From positions 14,543 to 78,542 of the forward strand of contig NZ_JADWYQ010000034.1 in the NCBI RefSeq assembly GCF_022414575.1: a stretch of 64,000 bases of DNA, in the 5' to 3' direction. The stretch is from Streptomyces sp. MUM 178J. GTDB lineage: Bacteria; Actinomycetota; Actinomycetes; Streptomycetales; Streptomycetaceae. A program made the translations under genes and the position numbers. The notes under the pieces are model-generated. The model saw only the letters and a list, made by a program, of their open reading frames with translations, searched no databases and was not told where the DNA came from. This document shows, piece by piece, positions 26,512 through 35,803 of the stretch (position 1 is the first letter of the stretch; each line of letters opens with the position of its first letter).

Positions 26512-29355
26512 CTAGGCCTGTCGGCCGAGACCTGGTCGGTCACATCGGTCCGGCCCCTCGGCTGCGGCCGGCGCCGAGCAGCCGGCGGCAAGCGCGCGGG
26601 GAGGAGGAGAGCGTGCCCGCTGCCCGCGTGGTGATGCGGCACGGCCGTCGGCGGTGAGGGCCGACGGGTCCCTGACGAGCGCACGCAGTCCGCCGCCCTC
26701 GCCCGCCACCGCGATCGCCCCGGCCTCGTCGGTGCGCAGCACGCGTGCCCCTGCGGCCCGCAGCGCCGCCACCGTGCGAGGAGAAGGATGGCCGTAGCGG
26801 TTCTGTCTGCCGCAGGAGATCAGCGCGAGGCGCGGGCGGACGGCTTGCAGCAGCCCCGGATGCTGGTGGGCTGAGCCGTGGTGGGCGACCTTGAGGACGT
26901 CGACGGGCGGCAGGGCGGGGTGGGCCCGCAGCAGACCGCGCTGGGCAGGCGGTTCGAGGTCGCCGGGGAGCAGCACGGTCGGCCCGTCCTCGATCCGTAG
27001 GAGCAGTGTGACGCTGGCGTCGTTCGCTCCCTCCGGAGCCGCCGCCTTTCCCGCGGGAGCGTCAGATCCGCTCTGCCTCTCAGGCCTCTCAGGCCTCTCA
27101 GGCCTCTCAGGCCTCTCAGGCCAGAGAACCTGCCACGAGAGCCGCCCCACGGCGCGACGTTCTCCGGCTGCTGCGGTGAGCACGGGCACTCGGGCGGCGG
27201 CGGCCGTTCGCCGGACGAACCGCACCTGGTCGCTCGGCTCGCCGAACGCCGTCGTCTGGACGGCGCCCACCGCTCTGCCCCTGAGGACGCCGGGTAGCCC
27301 GTGCACATGGTCGGCGTGGAAGTGGGTGAGCAGCACCAGGGGGATCCGGGTGACGCCGAGCTCCCGCAGACAGCGGTCTGCCGGCTCCGGGTCGGGCCCC
27401 GTGTCGACGACGACCGCCGACCCGTCGCCCGTTGCGAGGACCAAGGCGTCGCCCTGCCCGACATCGCACATCACCAGCGCCCACGCCGGGGGCGGCCAGC
27501 CGGTGACGGCTCTGGTCAGCGAGGGCGGGCGCAGCAGGACGAGCAGGAGCAGCAGCGCGCACCCCGCGGCCGCCCACGGGTGCCGGGGCGCCCTGCGCAC
27601 GGCGAGCACGATGAGCAGCATGGCGACGGCGAGCAGCAGCCCTCCTGTCCAGCCGCCCGGCCAGCCCGCCTCCGCTCCGGGCAGCGCCGCGCCGGTGCGG
27701 GCGACGGAGGCGATCCACTCGGCGGGCCATCCTGCGCAGCGGGCCAGCAGCTCGGCAGCCGGCATCGCCGCCGGTGCGGTGGCGAGCGCGGCGAATCCGA
27801 GGACCGTGGCCGGGGCCACCGCGAGTTCGGCGATCAGATTGCAGGGAATCGCGACCAGGCTGACCCGGGAGGCGAAGACGGTGACCACGGGTGCGCAGAC
27901 GACCTGCGCGGCTGCTGCGGCGGCCAGCGCCTCGGCCAGCTTCGGCGGCACCCTGCGCCGCTGGAGTGCGCGGCTCCAGCCGGGCGCGAGCGTGAGCAGG
28001 GCCCCGGTGGCCAGCACGGAGAGCAGGAAGCCGTAACTGCGGGACAGCCAGGGGTCGTAGAGCAGCAACAGCAGCACGGCCGCAGCCAGGGCGGGGAGCA
28101 GCGAGCGGCGACGGCCCGTGCCGATGGCGAGCAGGGTGACGGCCCCGCATGCGGCCGCCCGGAGGACGCTGGGTTCCGGGCGGCACACCATGACGAAGGC
28201 GAGGGTGACCGCCCCGCCTGCCAGGGCGGTCTGACGCAGAGTGATGCCCAGTCGCGGTGCCAGTCCGCGCCGCTCCGCGAGGAGTGCCGCGCCCGGCGGG
28301 CCGATCAGCAGGATCAGCAGGATGTTCAGGTTGCTGCCGGATACGGCCAGCAGGTGCGTCAGGTCGGTCGCCTCGAAGGCGTCCTTCAGCTCGGGTCCGA
28401 TGCGTGAGGTGTCTCCGACGACCAGTCCGGGCAGCAGGGCCCGGGCGTCCTCAGGGAGCCCGTCGGTCGCCTCGCGCAGCCCTGCGCGGAGGCTGCCCGC
28501 CGTTCTCTGCAGAGCGCTCGGCTGTCCGGTGATGCGGGGCGGCTCCTCACCGCGGGTCCTGAGCACGGCTGCGTAGGGGGCGCCGTCCCGCAGCGGAGGG
28601 GTGAGCCTCCCGGTCAGGGTGAGCCGGGTGGAGGGCAGCAGTCTCAGCCACTGCTGCGCGCTCTCCCCTGCCGGGATGATTGCCAGCAGCGGTGTCCTGG
28701 TCGCGGTCACCGCCCGGTCGGCCGTGGTGACTTCCGTCGCCTCGGTGTCGAGCACGACGACGGCCCCGGCCATCCTGTTGCCCCGGACCTTCGGCCGGGT
28801 GGTCCGAGGGTCGGCGGCGACCGTCACCTCGACCGTCGCATGGGCCCGCTGACGGGCCAGTTCGGGCAGCGGTCCTCTCCGCAGATCCGCGCCGTGCAGG
28901 CCCGCGGAGGCGGCGGCCGCCGCGGCGCACATCAGGACTGCTGCGGCTGCCGTGGAGCCCTGCCGATGCCACGGCGGCCGGTGCCGCGGCGGCTCATGCA
29001 GAGGCGGCTCATGCGGAGGCGGCTCATGCGGAGGCGGCTCATGCAGAGGAAGCCTGCGTTTGCGCAGTCCCTGCCGCATCCGCTCCCGTCCGCCGCGCGC
29101 TGTCCGCAGGGCCCGCGCCGCCGGTGGGTCGCTCAGCAGACACGCGGCCAGGGTGCACACCGCGACAGCTGTCGCCGTCCACCGGCCGGGCGCGTCCAGT
29201 GCGAGGGCCGACGCCGCCCAGGCGACCAGGGCAGGCGGCACCAGCCGGAGATCCGCCGGCCCGTCTCGCCGCGGGCGTTCGGGGTCCGGCGGCAGGCTGT
29301 CCGGGCCCGACTCGGCCACTGCGCGGTTCCGCGGGTCGGACATGGCGCGGTTCAT
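26512..29355 (-). CDS. comEC: ComEC/Rec2 family DNA-uptake channel protein
   Basis: 947 residues. N-terminal membrane segments are followed by an extracytoplasmic region (about 130-280). The Competence domain comes next (about 310-600, LTHLLAVSGSNLNILLILLI and many helices), then a C-terminal metallo-beta-lactamase domain (about 670-900) with THFHADHVHGLPG and VLKVAHHGSAHQH. ComEC forms the inner-membrane channel for single-stranded DNA in naturally competent bacteria; its role in streptomycetes is unknown. The ATG at 29355 overlaps the comEA stop (ATGA). Two low-complexity insertions are encoded: a (PHEPP)n run near residue 110 and a (PER)n run near residue 750. The last ~50 residues are Arg/Pro/Ala-rich and poorly conserved in character. 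Confidence 0.9.
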   Translation of the reverse strand: MNRAMSDPRNRAVAESGPDSLPPDPERPRRDGPADLRLVPPALVAWAASALALDAPGRWTATAVAVCTLAACLLSDPPAARALRTARGGRERMRQGLRKRRLPLHEPPPHEPPPHEPPLHEPPRHRPPWHRQGSTAAAAVLMCAAAAAASAGLHGADLRRGPLPELARQRAHATVEVTVAADPRTTRPKVRGNRMAGAVVVLDTEATEVTTADRAVTATRTPLLAIIPAGESAQQWLRLLPSTRLTLTGRLTPPLRDGAPYAAVLRTRGEEPPRITGQPSALQRTAGSLRAGLREATDGLPEDARALLPGLVVGDTSRIGPELKDAFEATDLTHLLAVSGSNLNILLILLIGPPGAALLAERRGLAPRLGITLRQTALAGGAVTLAFVMVCRPEPSVLRAAACGAVTLLAIGTGRRRSLLPALAAAVLLLLLYDPWLSRSYGFLLSVLATGALLTLAPGWSRALQRRRVPPKLAEALAAAAAAQVVCAPVVTVFASRVSLVAIPCNLIAELAVAPATVLGFAALATAPAAMPAAELLARCAGWPAEWIASVARTGAALPGAEAGWPGGWTGGLLLAVAMLLIVLAVRRAPRHPWAAAGCALLLLLVLLRPPSLTRAVTGWPPPAWALVMCDVGQGDALVLATGDGSAVVVDTGPDPEPADRCLRELGVTRIPLVLLTHFHADHVHGLPGVLRGRAVGAVQTTAFGEPSDQVRFVRRTAAAARVPVLTAAAGERRAVGRLSWQVLWPERPERPERPERPERQSGSDAPAGKAAAPEGANDASVTLLLRIEDGPTVLLPGDLEPPAQRGLLRAHPALPPVDVLKVAHHGSAHQHPGLLQAVRPRLALISCGRQNRYGHPSPRTVAALRAAGARVLRTDEAGAIAVAGEGGGLRALVRDPSALTADGRAASPRGQRARSPPPRALAAGCSAPAAAEGPDRCDRPGLGRQA
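27083..27118. repeat. 9-bp tandem repeat inside comEC
   Basis: GGCCTCTCA is repeated four times perfectly with partial copies on both sides. In the coding strand it gives a PERPERPERPER run between the MBL-domain beta strands. Being a multiple of three it stays in frame, so copy number could vary without frameshift. Confidence 0.9.
28991..29050. repeat. 15-bp tandem repeat inside comEC
   Basis: Four copies of GGCTCATGC(A/G)GAGG(C/A) (28991, 29006, 29021, 29036) encode a HEPPP/HEPPL repeat in the cytoplasmic N-terminal part of ComEC. The in-frame 15-bp unit allows length variation. Confidence 0.9.
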
Positions 29356-30536
29356 GGCCGCACCAGAGGCTGCAGGTCCTCGAACCTGCGGTCGCCGATG
29401 CCGTTCACCTCGCGCAGTTCGCCCACCGACCGGAAACCGCCGTGGCGGGCGCGGTAGTCGACGATGTGCTGGGCCAGGACCGGACCCACGCCGGGCAGGG
29501 TGTCCAGCTGCTCCAGCGAGGCGGAGTTGAGGCTGACCGGCCCTGCGGGCCGTGCACCTCCGGGCCCCGACCCGCCTCCCGCGGCGGGAGCCGGTGGCGC
29601 CGTAGCACCCACCAGCACCTGCTCTCCGTCGAGCAGCGGGCGGGCCTGGTTGAGCCCGGTGAGGTCCGTGCCCGGCTTTGCTCCTCCGGCCGCCTTGAGC
29701 GCGTCGACGACCCTGGAGCCCGCGGGCAGCCGCTGAATCCCCGGCCGTCGCACCTTGCCGCTCACGTCGATGACGATCGTCGCTGCGGGGCGCGCGGCGG
29801 ACGGAGCAGTTCCCGGCGCGATCCGCGGGTCGTCCGGCCTCCCGGCGCCCGCCGGGGAGTCCTGGCCCGGGCCGGGGCTCGGGTTCGCCACCGCCGCCGC
29901 CGTTCCCTGGCGCACCAGCTCCGGGGCGTGCACGGTCTGCGGTTCCCCGGTCCAGAAGTGCCGTACGGCGAAGGCCGCCGCGACCACGAGCACCACGGCA
30001 AGCGCGGCCAGGGCTCGCGGCTCCAGTCCGCATCGGAGCCGTACCCACAGGGGGAGACGTTCCCGGAGGGCGAGCGCCGCCCGCTGCCGAGGGGAGGGCC
30101 CGGGCTCCGCTTGCTCCTCGCCCGCTCTCGTCGCTGCGGCGGAGGCAGGCGAGGCAGACCGGGAGTGGGCGACGCCGCCGAGGCGCGGGGGCGGATCGGC
30201 GCCGAACATGGCGTCGGCACGTCGGCGCACTGCGGCGGCCGGAGCCGACGGCAGCCGTGCCCGCCCCCGCAGGCGAGGTGCCCGGCCCGGTCGGCCGCCC
30301 GGAGCCGCTCTCCCACCGAGCCAAGGTTCCGGGCCCGGGCCGGCACTGCCCAGTGCTTCGCCGTCTCGCGGCCCGTCGCCCCGGCAGGCTTCAGTGCCGG
30401 TACGGCGCAGAGCCTCGGCTCGGCGGATCGAGCGGGCACGGCGGGTCAAGTGCGCGCCGCGTCCGTCTCGGAGACGGCCGTCCGAAGCCGGGGCACGGCC
30501 CGGGCCACTGGTTGCAGAACGTGTTCGAAGAGCCAT
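29352..30536 (-). CDS. comEA: ComEA family helix-hairpin-helix DNA-binding protein
   Basis: About 394 residues. A long, Arg-rich cytoplasmic N-terminus (1-185) leads to one membrane helix (about residues 190-210, ALAALAVVLVVAAAFAV). An SLBB domain follows (about 265-325, IVIDVSGKVRRPGIQRLPAG), then a C-terminal double helix-hairpin-helix (about 335-394) with NSASLEQLDTLPGVGPVLAQ and VNGIGDRRFEDLQPLV. This is the classical ComEA receptor layout for binding incoming DNA at the outer membrane face. The start is uncertain: ATG 30536 (MALRTRSAT) is preferred, GTG 30560 is possible, and the first 100 residues are low-complexity. It overlaps comEC by 4 nt and follows degV by about 120 bp. Confidence 0.85.
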   Translation of the reverse strand: MALRTRSATSGPGRAPASDGRLRDGRGAHLTRRARSIRRAEALRRTGTEACRGDGPRDGEALGSAGPGPEPWLGGRAAPGGRPGRAPRLRGRARLPSAPAAAVRRRADAMFGADPPPRLGGVAHSRSASPASAAATRAGEEQAEPGPSPRQRAALALRERLPLWVRLRCGLEPRALAALAVVLVVAAAFAVRHFWTGEPQTVHAPELVRQGTAAAVANPSPGPGQDSPAGAGRPDDPRIAPGTAPSAARPAATIVIDVSGKVRRPGIQRLPAGSRVVDALKAAGGAKPGTDLTGLNQARPLLDGEQVLVGATAPPAPAAGGGSGPGGARPAGPVSLNSASLEQLDTLPGVGPVLAQHIVDYRARHGGFRSVGELREVNGIGDRRFEDLQPLVRP

Positions 30537-30655
30537 GTCCCAGACGGTAGGCACATCCACATGAACCCGCTGAGCAGCCGCAATTCCCGTGGATTACCGA
30601 CCGGTTGTGGATAATTCGCTCACCCTCACGAATGAAGGCGGATGGCGCAGAGCGC

Positions 30656-31501
30656 TCAGCGCGGAGACACGACGGCCGCCAGAAGGCCCGGCCCCGTATG
30701 TGCGCCGATGACCGCGCCCACCTCGCTGACGTGCAACTCCCCCAGTCCCGGCACCCGTTCACGCAGCCGTTCGGCGAGCGCTGCGGCCCGCTCGGGCGCG
30801 GCGAGATGGTGCACCGCGACGTCCACCGTGTTGGCGCCCGCGCTTTCGGCCGCGATCTCCTCAAGCCGGGCGATCGCCTTGGACGCCGTACGCACCTTCT
30901 CCAGCAGTTCGATCCGGCCGCCGTCGAGTTGCAGCAGCGGTTTCACCGCGAGCGCCGAGCCGAGCAGCGCTTGCGCGGCGCCGATGCGTCCGCCGCGGCG
31001 CAGATAGTCGAGCGTGTCGACATAGAAATAGGCGGAGATTCCCGAAGCCCGCTTCTCCGCCGCGGCCACGGCGTCGTCCAGGGTTCCGCCGGCCCCCGCC
31101 GCCTCGGCGGCCGCAAGCGCACAGAACCCCAGCGCCATGGCGACCATTCTGGTGTCGACCACCCGCACGGGCACCGGCGCGTCCTTGGCGGCCAGCACGG
31201 CGGCGTCATACGTCCCGGAGAGCTCCGACGACAGATGCAGCGAGACGACGCCCTCTGCGCCTGCCTCCGCCCTCGCCCGATAGGCTGCGGCGAACGTCTC
31301 CGGGCTCGGCCGGGAGGTGGTCACAGGACGTCGCTTCTGGAGGGCGAGGGCCAGAGAACGGGCCGAGATATCGGTGCCCTCTTCCAGCGCCTCGTCGCCG
31401 AGAACGACGGTCAACGGCACCGTGGTGATGCCGTGCCGTTCCATCGTCTGCGGCGGAAGGTAGGCCGTGGAATCGGTGACGATCGCGACATGGCGGGACA
31501 T
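30656..31501 (-). CDS. DegV family fatty-acid-binding protein
   Basis: 281 residues. It opens with HVAIVTDSTAYLPPQ (the DegV TDS motif) and has VTTSRPSPETFAAAY (about residue 70), the conserved TSxPS lipid-contact segment, then VVDTRMVAMALGFCALAA. DegV proteins bind a single fatty acid. In Firmicutes the FakB relatives present fatty acids to the FakA kinase; no FakA is in this window, and whether this one is a FakB is unknown. The gene is followed by comEA and preceded by a coiled-coil membrane protein gene, all leftward. Confidence 0.9.
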   Translation of the reverse strand: MSRHVAIVTDSTAYLPPQTMERHGITTVPLTVVLGDEALEEGTDISARSLALALQKRRPVTTSRPSPETFAAAYRARAEAGAEGVVSLHLSSELSGTYDAAVLAAKDAPVPVRVVDTRMVAMALGFCALAAAEAAGAGGTLDDAVAAAEKRASGISAYFYVDTLDYLRRGGRIGAAQALLGSALAVKPLLQLDGGRIELLEKVRTASKAIARLEEIAAESAGANTVDVAVHHLAAPERAAALAERLRERVPGLGELHVSEVGAVIGAHTGPGLLAAVVSPR

Positions 31502-31624
31502 GAGCGGGAGGTTACTCGCCGAAGCCGGTTCACCGCAGCCCGGCCCCGCCCGTCGCCCTCAACCGTCTCGGGCGCCCCTTCTCACACCGTCGCCTCAGGC
31601 CGCTTCAGGTCACCTCAGACCGCC

Positions 31625-32452
31625 TCAGGTGGTCGTCTCCGGGCGGGAGGTCTTCTCCCAGGGGTAGGAAGCCTGCTGCCGGGGACCACGGGCCGTGATC
31701 GCCGGTGGCTGGTCGGCGATCGTCGACCCCGGCCCCGCGCCCGCCCCCGCTCCGGCGTCTGCCGCCGGCCCCGCGCCTTGGTCTGCGCCGGTCTCCGGCC
31801 ACGTCTGCTCGGCGGGAACCCCGTCTGCGGCGGCCGGCCCCGCCTCCGGCCAGTCGGCGGCCGCCGTCGGCCGGTCCGCCGCCGACGGTGACGTATGCGA
31901 GGGCGTCTCCGACGACCAGTGGCGCAGCGCGCCCGCTTCCACGTCGATCTGCGCGCTGAGCGAGTCCAGATCGTCGTCGGCGAACTTCCGCGCCCGGTCC
32001 CTGGCCGCCCATCTCAGCGACTCGGCCGATGCCGTGATCCGTTCCGTACGTTCCCTCAGCCCCGGCAGCAGGGACGCGGTGGTGGCCCGGTCCGGCTCGC
32101 GCTCGAGGCGCCTGAGCTCGTCGTCCAGCTCATGCCCATGCGCACTGAGCCGCTGGAACAGCCCGAGGGACTCGGACAGCGACGCATCCTCCACCGCGCC
32201 TGCCTGCAGAGCGTCCTGTGTCGCCCTCATGGAGGTGCGCAGCTTCAGCCGCAGCTGCGCAACCTCGGCCGTGACGCCGCCCTGGCCATAGCTCTTGGCG
32301 CGCAGCGCGGTGTCCTCGACGGTGCGGCGCGCCTGTGTGACTGTGCGCTCCACTCCCCGCTTGGCCGCGCGCACAGCCTTGACGGTCACATACACCCCCA
32401 GCGCCACGAAGGCGATGAACAGCAGCGCCAGGATGAGTACCACGGCCTCCAT
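31625..32452 (-). CDS. single-pass membrane protein with coiled-coil, unknown function
   Basis: 275 residues, no named family recognised. The N-terminal helix (about residues 3-25, VVLILALLFIAFVALGVYVTV) is a membrane anchor or uncleaved signal. Next is a basic stretch (KAVRAAKRGVERTVTQARR) and a long heptad-rich alpha-helical region (about 50-175) likely to form a coiled coil. The last 90 residues are acidic, Ala/Pro/Gly-rich and disordered-looking, with GAGAGAGPG. The layout recalls division- or polarity-associated scaffolds, but no motif supports a specific role. It lies between leuS (139 bp upstream) and degV on the same strand. ATG at 32452. Confidence 0.7.
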   Translation of the reverse strand: MEAVVLILALLFIAFVALGVYVTVKAVRAAKRGVERTVTQARRTVEDTALRAKSYGQGGVTAEVAQLRLKLRTSMRATQDALQAGAVEDASLSESLGLFQRLSAHGHELDDELRRLEREPDRATTASLLPGLRERTERITASAESLRWAARDRARKFADDDLDSLSAQIDVEAGALRHWSSETPSHTSPSAADRPTAAADWPEAGPAAADGVPAEQTWPETGADQGAGPAADAGAGAGAGPGSTIADQPPAITARGPRQQASYPWEKTSRPETTT

Positions 32453-32591
32453 GAGCGCCCTCCGGCGTCGGTTGGTTGTCCTTCCACGGTAAACGGAGCG
32501 GGCAGGCTGCGGGTTCCGGACGAACCCGCAACCTGCCCGTAAGGGAAACCCCGGAATGCGGGAATTCTCCGCTCAAGAGACGTAGGGGATG

Positions 32592-35462
32592 CTATGCGGG
32601 CACGATGTTGACCAGTTTCGGCGCCCGCACGATCACCTTGCGGATGCCCGCGCCACCCAGCGCCGCCACCACGGCCGGCTCCCCCAGGGCGCGCTTCTCC
32701 AGCTCCTCGTCGGAGACGGACGGCGAGACCTCCAGACGCGCCTTGATCTTGCCCTTGATCTGCACCACGCAGGTCACGGTCTCGTCCACCACATAGGCCG
32801 GGTCGGCGACCGGGAAGTCCTGGTGCACGACCGAGCCGCTGTGGCCCAGCCGGTGCCACAGCTCCTCCGCGATATGCGGGGCCAGCGGCGCGATCAGCAG
32901 CACCAGGCGCTCCGCGACGCTGCGGGGAACGGGGCCGCCGGCCTTCGTCAGATGGTTGTTCAGCTCAGTGATCTTGGCGATGGCGGTGTTGAAGCGCAGG
33001 CCTTCCATGTCCTGACCGACGCCGTCGATGGCCTTGTGCAGGGCGCGCAGCGTGTCCTCGTCCGGCTCGGCGTCGACGACGGTGACCTCGCCGGTCGCCT
33101 CGTCGACGACATTGCGCCACAGGCGCTGCAGCAGCCGGTACTGGCCGACGACGGCGCGCGTGTCCCAGGGGCGGGAGACGTCCAGCGGCCCCATGGCCAT
33201 CTCGTACAGGCGCAGCGTGTCGGCGCCGTACTCCGCGCAGATCTCGTCCGGAGTGACCGCGTTCTTCAGGGATTTGCCCATCTTGCCCAGCTCGCGCTTG
33301 ACGGGCTCGCCCTCGAGGAAGAACTTCCCGTCCCGCTCCTCGACTTCGGCGGCGGGCACCGGGAAGCCGCGGCTGTTCCGGTACACATAGGCCTGGATCA
33401 TGCCCTGGTTGAACAGCTTGTGGAAGGGTTCAGCCGAGGAGACATGCCCCAGGTCGTACAGCACCTTCGACCAGAAGCGCGCGTACAGCAGATGCAGCAC
33501 TGCGTGCTCCGCGCCGCCGACGTACAGGTCGACGCCGCCGTGCGGCGCCCCGTCGCGCGGCCCCATCCAGTAGCGCTCGATCTCGGGGTCGACCAGCTGG
33601 GAGTCGTTGTGCGGGTCCAGGTAGCGCAGCTCGTACCAGCACGAACCCGCCCAGTTGGGCATGGTGTTGGTCTCGCGGCGGTACCTTCGCGGACCGGCGC
33701 CGTCGCCCAGGTCCAGCTCGACGTCGACCCAGTCCTCGTTGCGGGACAGCGGGGTCTCGGGCTGGGTGTGGCGATCGTCGGGGTCGAAGGTGCGCGGCGC
33801 GTAGTCGTCCACCTCCGGCAGCTCCAGTGGCAGCATCGACTCGGGCAGCGCATGGGCGACGCCGTCCTCGTCGTAGACGATGGGGAACGGCTCGCCCCAG
33901 TAGCGCTGACGGCTGAACAGCCAGTCGCGCAGCCGGAAGTTGACGGTGCCCTCGCCGATGCCCTTGTTCTGCAGCCAGTCGGTGACGGCGGCCTTGGCCT
34001 CGGCGACGCCCAGGCCGTTCAGCGAGATCTCGGCGTTCGCCGAGTTGACGATCTTCGCCTCGTGCGAGACGAACGCGTCGTCCCAGGAAGCCGGGTCGGC
34101 GCCGCGGCCGTCCGAGGGCTCGACGACGCAGCGCATCGGCAGCTCGAAGGCGCGCGCGAAGGCGAAGTCGCGGATGTCGTGGGCCGGGACGGCCATGATC
34201 GCGCCGGTGCCGTAGCCCATCAGCACGTAGTCGGCGATGAAGACGGGGACGCGTTCGCCGCTGACGGGGTTGACGGCGTATGCGCCGGTGAAGACTCCGG
34301 TCTTGTCCTTGGCCTCGGCCTGGCGCTCGACGTCCGACTTCGCGGCGGCCTGCCTGCGGTAGGCGTCGACGGCCTCGGCGGGCGTGGCGTGGCCGCCGGT
34401 CCACACGTCGTGCGTGCCCGCGGGCCAGGCGTCCGGCACGAACTTCTCGACCAGGGGATGTTCGGGGGCCAGCACCATGTACGTCGCCCCGAACAGGGTG
34501 TCCTGACGCGTGGTGAAGACCGTGATGTGCTCGCCGTCGATGGGGAAGTCGACGCGCGCGCCCTCGGAGCGGCCGATCCAATTGCGCTGCTGCAGCTTGA
34601 TGGCGTCCGGCCAGTCCAGCGCGTCCAGGTCCTGCAGCAGCCGGTCCGCGTAGGCGGTGATGCGCATGTTCCACTGGCGCAGCTTGGCCTTGAAGACCGG
34701 GAAGTTGCCGCGCTCGGAGCGGCCGTCGGCGGTGACCTCCTCGTTGGCCAGCACGGTGCCCAGGCCGGGGCACCAGTTGACGGGCGCGTCGGAGGCGTAG
34801 GCCAGCCGGTACTCGCCCAGGACGTCGGAGCGCTCCACGGCGCTCAGCTCACTCCAGGCGCGGCCCCCGGGGACCGGGCGCCGTCCGCTCTCGAACTGCG
34901 CGACCAGTTCGGTGATCGGGCGGGCCGTCCCCGCGTCCTCGTCGTACCAGGAGTTGAAGATCTGTACGAAGATCCACTGGGTCCACTTGTAGTAGTCCGG
35001 GTCGATCGTCGCGAAGGAGCGGCGCTTGTCGTGGCCCAGACCCAGGCGGCGCAGCTGGGCCTTCATGTTGACGATGTTGGCCTCGGTGGACACCCGCGGG
35101 TGGGTGCCGGTCTGCACCGCATACTGCTCGGCCGGCAGGCCGAAGGCGTCGAAGCCCAGGGTGTGCAGGACGTTGTGACCGGTCATGCGCTGGTGGCGGG
35201 CGTAGACGTCGGTGGCGATATAGCCCAGCGGGTGCCCGACGTGCAGGCCGGCACCCGAGGGGTACGGGAACATGTCCATGACGAACTTCCTGGGCCGGGC
35301 GGTCAGCTCCCGGTCGCCCGCCAGGTCGCCGACGGGGTTCGGCGCCGCATAGGCGCCCTCGGCGTCCCAGACGTCCTGCCAGCGTGCCTCGATGCCGGCG
35401 GCCATGGCCGCCGTGTAACGATGCGGGGCCGCCGTCTCGGCAGCCGTGTTCGTCTCGCTCAT
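32592..35462 (-). CDS. leuS: leucyl-tRNA synthetase
   Basis: 956 residues, a bacterial class I LeuRS. The HIGH-type motif is [10 protein letters not shown] (about residue 65). The CP1 editing domain (about 250-450) includes [14 protein letters not shown], the conserved threonine-rich editing loop. The KMSKS loop appears as [10 protein letters not shown] (about 695), with Ser replaced by Gly, a variant I believe is normal in actinobacteria. The C-terminal anticodon-binding domain is complete. Start ATG 35462 (MSETNTAAE) with AGGG 4 nt and GGAG further upstream. A leader peptide and a terminator in the 180 nt upstream suggest control by leucine or leucyl-tRNA supply. Confidence 0.97.
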   Translation of the reverse strand: MSETNTAAETAAPHRYTAAMAAGIEARWQDVWDAEGAYAAPNPVGDLAGDRELTARPRKFVMDMFPYPSGAGLHVGHPLGYIATDVYARHQRMTGHNVLHTLGFDAFGLPAEQYAVQTGTHPRVSTEANIVNMKAQLRRLGLGHDKRRSFATIDPDYYKWTQWIFVQIFNSWYDEDAGTARPITELVAQFESGRRPVPGGRAWSELSAVERSDVLGEYRLAYASDAPVNWCPGLGTVLANEEVTADGRSERGNFPVFKAKLRQWNMRITAYADRLLQDLDALDWPDAIKLQQRNWIGRSEGARVDFPIDGEHITVFTTRQDTLFGATYMVLAPEHPLVEKFVPDAWPAGTHDVWTGGHATPAEAVDAYRRQAAAKSDVERQAEAKDKTGVFTGAYAVNPVSGERVPVFIADYVLMGYGTGAIMAVPAHDIRDFAFARAFELPMRCVVEPSDGRGADPASWDDAFVSHEAKIVNSANAEISLNGLGVAEAKAAVTDWLQNKGIGEGTVNFRLRDWLFSRQRYWGEPFPIVYDEDGVAHALPESMLPLELPEVDDYAPRTFDPDDRHTQPETPLSRNEDWVDVELDLGDGAGPRRYRRETNTMPNWAGSCWYELRYLDPHNDSQLVDPEIERYWMGPRDGAPHGGVDLYVGGAEHAVLHLLYARFWSKVLYDLGHVSSAEPFHKLFNQGMIQAYVYRNSRGFPVPAAEVEERDGKFFLEGEPVKRELGKMGKSLKNAVTPDEICAEYGADTLRLYEMAMGPLDVSRPWDTRAVVGQYRLLQRLWRNVVDEATGEVTVVDAEPDEDTLRALHKAIDGVGQDMEGLRFNTAIAKITELNNHLTKAGGPVPRSVAERLVLLIAPLAPHIAEELWHRLGHSGSVVHQDFPVADPAYVVDETVTCVVQIKGKIKARLEVSPSVSDEELEKRALGEPAVVAALGGAGIRKVIVRAPKLVNIVPA

Positions 35463-35521
35463 GATCCCTAAAGCTCCATCGATCGTCTCTGCCAGCCGGA
35501 CCCGCACCCAAGCCGAGCCCA

Positions 35522-35551
35522 CAAACAAAAGGGCCCCTCGCACAGGAGGGG
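35522..35551 (-). terminator. intrinsic terminator in the leuS leader
   Basis: On the minus strand: 6-bp stem CCCCTC / GAGGGG with loop CTGTGC, followed by CCC and a TTTTGTTT tract. U-tract terminators are rare in this GC-rich genome, which makes this one stand out. It lies 60 nt before the leuS start and 55 nt after the leader-peptide stop, the position of an attenuator. Confidence 0.75.
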
Positions 35552-35553
35552 TC

Positions 35554-35616
35554 GCCGCGCTGATTCCGGCCGGATCTCTCGTCGATCTCTCATCGGCCGG
35601 GACTGATCAGCGCGGC
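35554..35616 (-). promoter_or_regulatory. large leader hairpin of the leuS attenuator
   Basis: Arms GCCGCGCTGA (5' arm, containing the leader-peptide TGA) and TCAGCGCGGC pair perfectly over 10 bp. An inner CGGCCGG/CCGGCCG stem encloses a loop with the direct repeat GAGAGATC. The 5' arm begins right after the Leu codons, so a ribosome stalled there would prevent this hairpin. It ends 2 nt before the terminator stem. Confidence 0.7.
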
Positions 35617-35645
35617 TCGCTAAGCAGAAGGCGTACGGCACGCAT
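35607..35645 (-). CDS. leuS leader peptide (MRAVRLLLSEPR)
   Basis: A 12-codon open frame, ATG to TGA, upstream of leuS. It contains three consecutive leucine codons CTT-CTG-CTT; CTT is a rare Leu codon in this genome. This is the layout of a translation-dependent attenuator: ribosomes short of Leu-tRNA would stall at codons 6-8, just before the large hairpin whose 5' arm includes the stop codon. A TACCCT box ends 6 nt before the ATG, so the message probably starts at the ATG with no ribosome-binding leader. Too short for similarity tests; the call rests on Leu codons, position, hairpin and terminator together. Confidence 0.7.
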   Translation of the reverse strand: MRAVRLLLSEPR

Positions 35646-35651
35646 GGCGTC

Positions 35652-35657
35652 AGGGTA
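35652..35657 (-). promoter_or_regulatory. -10 box (TACCCT) of the leuS leader promoter
   Basis: TACCCT on the minus strand ends 6 nt before the leader-peptide ATG. The same box and the same spacing occur at 46568. A convincing -35 element is not visible; the best candidate is GGGTCC about 16 bp further upstream. Confidence 0.5.
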
Positions 35658-35803
35658 CAGCACGGCGGCGCACGGACCCGGCGCAACGGTCCGCAACGGC
35701 CCGCACCCGCCCTGTGACCGGAGCTTACTCCGCGTAACACCCTGTTCCGGGGCAACCCCAGAGTCAGTTGCGGTCGCTTCCCGGTCTAAACCCGCAAACC
35801 TCG

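Noticed and set aside
26512..30324. A 1270-codon reading of comEC extending through comEA
   Set aside because: The added N-terminus is comEA in another frame; the ATG at 29355 overlapping the comEA stop is the natural start.
32589..35471. A 960-codon rightward open frame opposite leuS
   Set aside because: It is the antisense shadow of leuS: composition is Val/Asp/Gly/Leu-rich without family motifs, and such frames arise on the opposite strand of most GC-rich genes here.
35522..35657. T-box riboswitch upstream of leuS
   Set aside because: No T-box AGGGTGGNACCGCG-like antiterminator bulge or specifier-loop arrangement is visible; the Leu-rich short frame fits leader-peptide attenuation better.
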